In this document: piece after piece, positions 9,706 through 12,831 of the stretch
Numbering within the stretch: the stretch's first letter is position 1
Layout of the letters: the number at the start of each line of letters is the position of its first letter
Assembly: GCA_004151065.3 (NCBI GenBank)
Contig: NWUY0303923593.1
Span: 1 to 12,831, forward strand
DNA from: Larix sibirica
Lineage: Eukaryota > Streptophyta > Pinopsida > Pinales > Pinaceae
DNA: 12,831 nt
Direction of reading: 5' to 3'
The notes under the pieces: model-generated
What the model was told of the DNA's origin: nothing
Databases searched by the model: none
What the model saw: the letters and a program-made list of their open reading frames with translations, nothing else
Program-made: the position numbers and the translations under genes

Positions 9706-9706
9706 T

Positions 9707-9866
9707 TGTGGGGTGGAGAAGCATAGCGGAAGCTATTCGGTCAAATAACTTTAAATTTATTTCGTCGAACAACCATTAACGGTTGGTCATTAAACGTAAT
9801 GACAACCTACAATTGCGTGCAAGGCTCTGTAGGCCGAGAAATGTGTCCGGTGATTTTTTTCGGAGT
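9707..9866 (+). promoter_or_regulatory. Upstream region with diverged copies of the 16-base palindromic unit
   Basis: From 9707 the gypsy pol similarity is replaced by TGTGGGGTGGAGAAGC, which has the TG expected of an LTR start, though this is weak evidence. Two diverged copies of the later 16-base unit lie here: CTATTCGGTCAAATAA at 9733-9748 and TTATTTCGTCGAACAA at 9757-9772. A short inverted pair, AACC-ATTAAC-GGTT, follows. No coding potential is seen. Confidence 0.4.
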
Positions 9867-9946
9867 TTATTCGGACAAATAATTATTCGGCCGAATAATT
9901 ATTCGGCCGAAATGTTATTCAGATGAATAATTATTCAACCGAATAC
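9867..9946. repeat. Five tandem copies of a 16-base palindromic unit
   Basis: Five units run head to tail with no spacer: TTATTCGGACAAATAA (9867), TTATTCGGCCGAATAA (9883), TTATTCGGCCGAAATG (9899), TTATTCAGATGAATAA (9915) and TTATTCAACCGAATAC (9931). The second unit is a perfect 16-base palindrome and the others are close to it. The array ends 7 bases before a TATA-like box. An exact period, dyad symmetry and the position next to a core promoter are what an array of binding sites for a dimeric protein would look like. No factor is assigned. Confidence 0.9.
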
Positions 9947-9952
9947 TTTTTT

Positions 9953-9961
9953 ACATATAAG
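9953..9961 (+). promoter_or_regulatory. Probable TATA box
   Basis: ACATATAAG follows the five-unit array. A plant start site would then be expected about 30 bases downstream, near 9985, in TTTTCGTTCATTTTTG. The first ATG after it (10013) opens a frame of only five codons, and the next (10024) one of twelve. It could be a gene promoter or the U3/R border of an LTR. Confidence 0.45.
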
Positions 9962-9972
9962 GAGGGTTGCGG

Positions 9973-10500
9973 TCATTTTCGTTCATTTTTGTGTCGAACG
10001 CCCAGCCGTATGGCCCTGCTACTATGACTGTTGGCGAACATTCTTCCGCATGTTGGTGATGTTGCAACTATGGAGAACATTCTTCTGCCAGCTGTTGTGA
10101 CCATGGCAATTGTGGAAAACATTCTTCCGCTAGCTGCTGTGACCGTGGTGACCCCGGCTGTTGCTGCAACCGTGGCGAACATTCTTCCTCCAGCTGCCGT
10201 GATTGTGGCAACCATGGAGAACATTCTTCTTCTAGCTACTGTGAGCGTGGTGACCCCTCCTATTTCTGTGACTGTGGAAAACATTCCTCCGCCAGATGCT
10301 ATGGGTTCGGAGCTGTTGTGACCTGGTGCTGCTGCGACATCAACGCTGCCTATTGGTGCCATCCCTTCGAACCTTCTTCTGCCAGCTGCTGTGATTTTGG
10401 AGCTATTGTGACCTAGCGATGCTATGACCCCGACCCCACCTATTGTTTCGACCTTGTCGAACATTCTTCTGCCAGCTTCTGTGAGTTCAACAACCTCCAT
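9973..10500 (-). CDS. Repeat-based open frame, 175 codons, unknown product
   Basis: This minus-strand frame crosses the whole minisatellite without a stop, from an ATG at 10500 to a TGA at 9973. Its repeat unit reads like AAGRRMFSTVAT, with seven or eight variants, and is rich in Ala, Gly, Arg, Thr and Met. There is no recognised domain, signal peptide or membrane segment. In its favour it is one of the longest uninterrupted frames in the window. Against it, the apparent promoter and the splice-donor consensus are on the opposite strand, and a phased repeat free of stops in one unit stays open automatically when copied. It may simply be the shadow of a plus-strand coding repeat. Confidence 0.25.
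   Translation of the reverse strand: MEVVELTEAGRRMFDKVETIGGVGVIASLGHNSSKITAAGRRRFEGMAPIGSVDVAAAPGHNSSEPIASGGGMFSTVTEIGGVTTLTVARRRMFSMVATITAAGGRMFATVAATAGVTTVTAASGRMFSTIAMVTTAGRRMFSIVATSPTCGRMFANSHSSRAIRLGVRHKNERK
10030..10480 (+). repeat. Codon-phased minisatellite around AACATTCTTC(T/C)GCCAGCTGCTGTGA
   Basis: The landmark AACATT(or AACCTT) recurs at 10037, 10076, 10118, 10178, 10220, 10280, 10370 and 10460. The spacings are 39, 42, 60, 42, 60, 90 and 90, every one a multiple of three. Units are joined by blocks such as TGTGACC-TGGTGACC. This part is much richer in G and C than its surroundings. On the plus strand, one frame reads ENILPPAAVTV-like repeats from 10031 with TGA stops at 10319 and 10409. 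Another reads Cys- and Ser-rich units like GKHSSASCCDRGD, open from 10061 to 10413. The strict phasing indicates that the array expanded under coding constraint, whichever frame was used. Confidence 0.8.
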
Positions 10501-10504
10501 TTCT

Positions 10505-10513
10505 ACAGGTTAA
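10505..10513 (+). other. Splice-donor-like site at the end of the repeat exon
   Basis: ACAG|GTTAAAT matches the plant donor consensus, with GT at 10509-10510. It lies just after the minisatellite, where base composition drops to T-rich, intron-like sequence. Candidate acceptors downstream are TTTATGCAG (near 10661), CCCCTTTAG (10822) and TACTTCTTAG (10860). A spliced gene with the repeat as first exon is possible but unproven. Confidence 0.35.
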
Positions 10514-11186
10514 ATCCAGATACCCGAAATTCGCTTTGTGTATTTTAGATTGAAGATAACTACAATTAGTGATGTCGGTTAGAAAATTTTTATATCTTGG
10601 TTCTTATCCTTAGATATCGGTAATTATTTTCCCGTCAATATTATGCATGTCGATTTTTATGCAGTTTTTTTTGTTACATTTCGTAAATAGCTATTTTTGA
10701 GATTAATTATTGTTGATTCTGAAAGTTTCTGGTGTATTTTGGGCTTAAATTTGTATGTTTTAGTTTAGTGAAAGAATCGAACATATTTTTTTGTTGTTTT
10801 CTGTAATGGGTTTCCCCTTTAGTGGATGGATTCAAGGATCTTCCTGACTCTACTTCTTAGTGGATTTTACTTATAATGAAGCCGAACCAGTTTATATAGA
10901 ACACGTCGGTCTATGAATTATCATTTGAATAATACCCACAGTTATATATTAATAATATACATTGTTTTACATACTATTTACTAGCGGCTTGTGATCTGCA
11001 TTTCTTCGGTAGTATACATATTAAGTTACATTAAATGTTGAATTAATTTGAGAAATACAGGAATCCCATAGAAAAACAAAAAAAAAAAATCTCACACAGA
11101 AAAGAAATTGTTTTTGAACACACCATGCTCACAGATACTGTGTTCCTCCTGTATGTACATCAATTGAATTCCCCTACCCGCCATTT
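10514..11186. other. T-rich, intron-like stretch without a gene
   Basis: No supported coding frame. It is T-rich on the plus strand as far as about 10800, as plant introns are. TAGTGGAT occurs at 10820 and 10859. A run of about 12 A follows AAAAAC near 11078-11089 and could be the poly(A) tail of an old retroposed copy, but no target duplication was found. Confidence 0.4.
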
Positions 11187-11278
11187 TCAGAATCTATCAC
11201 CATAACACCTGTGCTGAAGTAAGCATGATTTTCTTCCTTGGAAGGTCTCTAATAAAGTAGGTTCCCACCAGAAATTAC

Positions 11279-11405
11279 CCATGAAACAGTTGGTGAAATT
11301 CGCCTTGCAATACTCTAGTGTTGCGAGCACCAGAGATTCCAAATTTGTGCCCCAAATTTCTACCAAATAGCTCATTGCATAGCTCAAGGGTTGATCTAGA
11401 TGTTG
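11279..11405 (-). pseudogene. Exon-like segment, copy 1, of an unrecognised gene
   Basis: Read on the minus strand, a T-rich tract ends in ATTGATCCAG (AG at 11407-11406). An open segment follows, encoding LDQPLSYAMSYLVEIWGT and then LESLVLATLEYCKANFTNC, up to ATGG|GTAATTTC, a donor-like site at 11278. The segment is 127 bases. The frame also stays open past the donor to a stop at 11187. I do not recognise the protein; it looks like an ordinary soluble alpha-helical exon. No neighbouring exons were found, so it is probably a gene fragment carried into repeat DNA. Confidence 0.4.
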
Positions 11406-11544
11406 CTGGATCAATAAAAACTATAAAAAATTATATACAAACTTTATAAAAAATAAAGTCTAGAAACAAAGTCTAGATTCTCCTCTAAGTCATTCAATGA
11501 TAGATAGAGATTCATTGAATGCTGCAAACTCAGATAGAAATTAC

Positions 11545-11671
11545 CCATGAAACAGTTGCTGAAATTCACCTTGCAATACTCTAGTGCCACAAGAACTAGA
11601 GATTCCAAATCTGTGCCCCGAATTTCTTCGAAATAGATCATTGCATAGCTCAAGGGTTGATCTAGATGCCA
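11545..11671 (-). pseudogene. Exon-like segment, copy 2, of the same unrecognised gene
   Basis: This is the duplicate of the previous segment, encoding LDQPLSYAMIYFEEIRGT and LESLVLVALEYCKVNFSNC. Its frame is open and many differences from copy 1 are conservative at the protein level (N/D, A/V, T/S). The acceptor-like AG of copy 1 is GG here (ATTGATCCGG), so this copy may not be spliced. The donor-like ATGG|GTAATTTC is kept. Confidence 0.4.
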
Positions 11672-11748
11672 CCGGATCAATAAAAAACTATAAAAAAATT
11701 ATATACAAAATTTATAAAAACCAAGTCTAGATTCTCCTCTAAATCATT

Positions 11749-11873
11749 CAATGATAGATAGAGATTCATTGAATGCTGCAAAATCAGATCAGATCCGTTA
11801 GATTCTTTGAATGCTGCAAAGTCTAAATCATTTAATGCACAATTTCCAGCATTCAATGAATCTTTATCTATCG
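11749..11873. repeat. Inverted repeat at the end of the duplication
   Basis: AATGATAGATAGAGATTCATTGAATGCTG (about 11749-11777) faces CCAGCATTCAATGAATCTTTATCTATCG (11846-11873). The arms are about 27 bases with few mismatches and the loop is about 70 bases. A further partial copy, TTCTTTGAATGCTGCAAAGTCTAAATCATT, lies in the loop. Confidence 0.75.
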
Positions 11874-11879
11874 TTTGTT

Positions 11880-12330
11880 AAACACTTACATCGACTGAAT
11901 CTAAATAAGGCTTGACTATCTCAAACAATTTCCTCATCTCTTATGCTTTTCAAAGACCACTATTTCTTCAACACTCTGCCTTTGATCGATAGATATTCAA
12001 GCATACATAATCACTGTAATCGAAAACAGATGACACACTTATCCACAAGTTTAATACAATTAATCTATAACCAAGCTTACACACACAATTCGACATCAAA
12101 CCATAAACAAAGATATTACTCATAAAATTCATTCAATAACTAGTTCCAAATATAGAGATATTTCCCTTTGGCCAAATATACATTCGATTGGACCCTCTTC
12201 TTTTGATTCCTTCAAGTTGTTCGAGCCTCCCAAGCTCTCCAATATACTCAAGCTATTGAGCTATCTCGAGCTTTTCAAGCTTCCTTACAATTGATTTCTA
12301 TTGTATTTTAAATACAAAGAGAATTATATT
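11880..12330. other. AT-rich stretch without a supported gene
   Basis: Short open frames exist here but show no family resemblance or coding signal. The only structure is a weak motif repeat at 12208-12285, in which CAAGCT, TTGAGCT and TCGAGCT recur every 11 to 14 bases. The palindrome TTGTATTT-T-AAATACAA lies at 12301-12317. Confidence 0.5.
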
Positions 12331-12332
12331 CT

Positions 12333-12370
12333 TAGGTCCATGAAAATAGGATAGGTCCATGAAAATAGGA
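12333..12370 (+). repeat. Perfect 19-base tandem duplication
   Basis: TAGGTCCATGAAAATAGGA occurs at 12333-12351 and again directly at 12352-12370. The perfect identity suggests a recent duplication. Confidence 0.9.
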
Positions 12371-12535
12371 TCAAGGGATGAACAAACTGATGACTCATAT
12401 TTATGTTTCCTATACCTAATGCTAAAAAGGCTCAACACTCTAATTGTTCCTATCCTATCTATTACACTTGGAAAGGATTGAGAGTCCTTTTCCATTTATT
12501 CAATCTTCTATTTTAATAAAAAATAGAAATTACAA

Positions 12536-12598
12536 GTGAGACTCCAAGTCTCTTCTAGAAAGGTCAATTTGACTTTGTGAAGTCACAAGTGACTTCAC
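12536..12598. repeat. Cluster of three short palindromes
   Basis: In order: GAGACT-CCA-AGTCTC (12538-12552), GTCAA-T-TTGAC (12563-12573) and the perfect 22-base GTGAAGTCAC-AA-GTGACTTCAC (12577-12598). Three separate hairpin-forming units within about 60 bases stand out from the surrounding AT-rich DNA. Their function is unknown. Confidence 0.7.
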
Positions 12599-12831
12599 CA
12601 TTTGAGCTTATGCTCTTGCATCATCCACTATGAACAAGTTATTATAAAATATCAGTGATCGAGGTTTCAATCCTCCCATGGTGGTTATCAGAATTTTATA
12701 TTATATATAATCATTGAAGCATGTGGAAGGGTGTATTTTATATATGTTTATCATATGTTTTAACTTCTACTGTTGTCAGCATGTAGATCTATCCATTTTA
12801 TGTTTATCATAAGTTCCAAAGGTATATATAT
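12599..12831. other. AT-rich window end, with a possible tRNA-like B-box
   Basis: GAGG-TTTCAAT-CCTC at 12661-12675 has the stem-loop shape of a tRNA T-arm (7-base loop). GAGCTTATGCTC lies some 50 bases upstream. This could be a decayed tRNA-derived SINE, but there is no A-box, acceptor stem or clear tail. No gene is seen. Confidence 0.2.

Larger units (their letters stand above)
11271..11786. repeat. Tandem duplication, about 266-bp unit
   Basis: The unit starts GAAATTACCCATGAAACAGTTG at 11271 and again at 11537. Both copies continue through CTTGCAATACTCTAGTG, ATTGCATAGCTCAAGGGTTG and TATAAAAAATTATATACAAA to AAGTCTAGATTCTCCTCTAA-TCATTCAATGATAGATAGAGATTCATTGAATGCTGCAAA. The offset is 266 bases at the start and 255 near the end, so the second copy has lost about 11 bases. 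Identity by eye is in the high eighties per cent. Confidence 0.9.

Noticed and set aside
12298-12495. Minus-strand 65-codon frame
   Set aside because: It spans a 19-base tandem duplication and a palindrome, is AT-driven and has no recognisable domain.
12655-12690. tRNA gene
   Set aside because: Only a T-arm-like hairpin is present. No acceptor stem, anticodon arm or A-box could be placed, so at most a decayed SINE.
1-12831. CRISPR array or prokaryotic operon
   Set aside because: No regularly spaced identical repeats with unique spacers, no ribosome-binding-site-led gene series, and clear plant retrotransposon and CACTA signatures instead.

Overview
This window looks like intergenic DNA from a large, repeat-rich seed-plant nuclear genome. 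I lean towards a gymnosperm, but only from the style of the repeats (AT-rich nested LTR and CACTA debris). There are no intact conserved genes, no bacterial-style gene packing, and no rRNA or full tRNA gene. Nearly everything recognisable is transposon-derived, decayed and nested.

Layout. Bases 1-1958 are the 3' internal part of an LTR retrotransposon. It carries a long, broken reading frame of about 590 codons that I do not recognise, followed by a 13-base polypurine tract (1945-1957) and an LTR starting TGTAATGTCCCC at 1959. The LTR probably ends near 3.3-3.4 kb; its partner lies outside the window. Bases 3350-8070 are AT-rich and essentially gene-free, with one 206-bp tandem repeat (4901-5360). 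Bases 8071-8659 are a large imperfect foldback with arms of about 220 bases. Bases 8687-9116 are a tandem-repeat field of the kind found just inside CACTA transposon ends, and the element terminates at 9225 with the outward-facing end TTTTGTAGTAGTG (reverse complement CACTACTACAAAA). Immediately outside it, on the minus strand, is a broken Ty3/gypsy reverse transcriptase fragment with a YLDD motif (about 9230-9705). The CACTA element therefore appears to have inserted into an older gypsy pol.

The most interesting part is 9707-10510. Five head-to-tail copies of a 16-base, near-palindromic unit (best copy TTATTCGGCCGAATAA) end 7 bases before a TATA-like box. They are followed by a codon-phased minisatellite in which all spacings between repeat landmarks are multiples of three, then by a good splice-donor consensus. 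This may be an unrecognised gene's promoter and first exon, or the U3/R region of an unfamiliar LTR.

Bases 11271-11786 hold a tandem duplication of about 266 bp. Each copy carries an open, exon-like minus-strand segment with splice-like borders. The remainder (11880-12831) is AT-rich with short palindromes and direct repeats.

The parts do not form a functional pathway. They record layered insertion and decay, with two candidates for something new: the palindrome-array/repeat-frame module and the large foldback.
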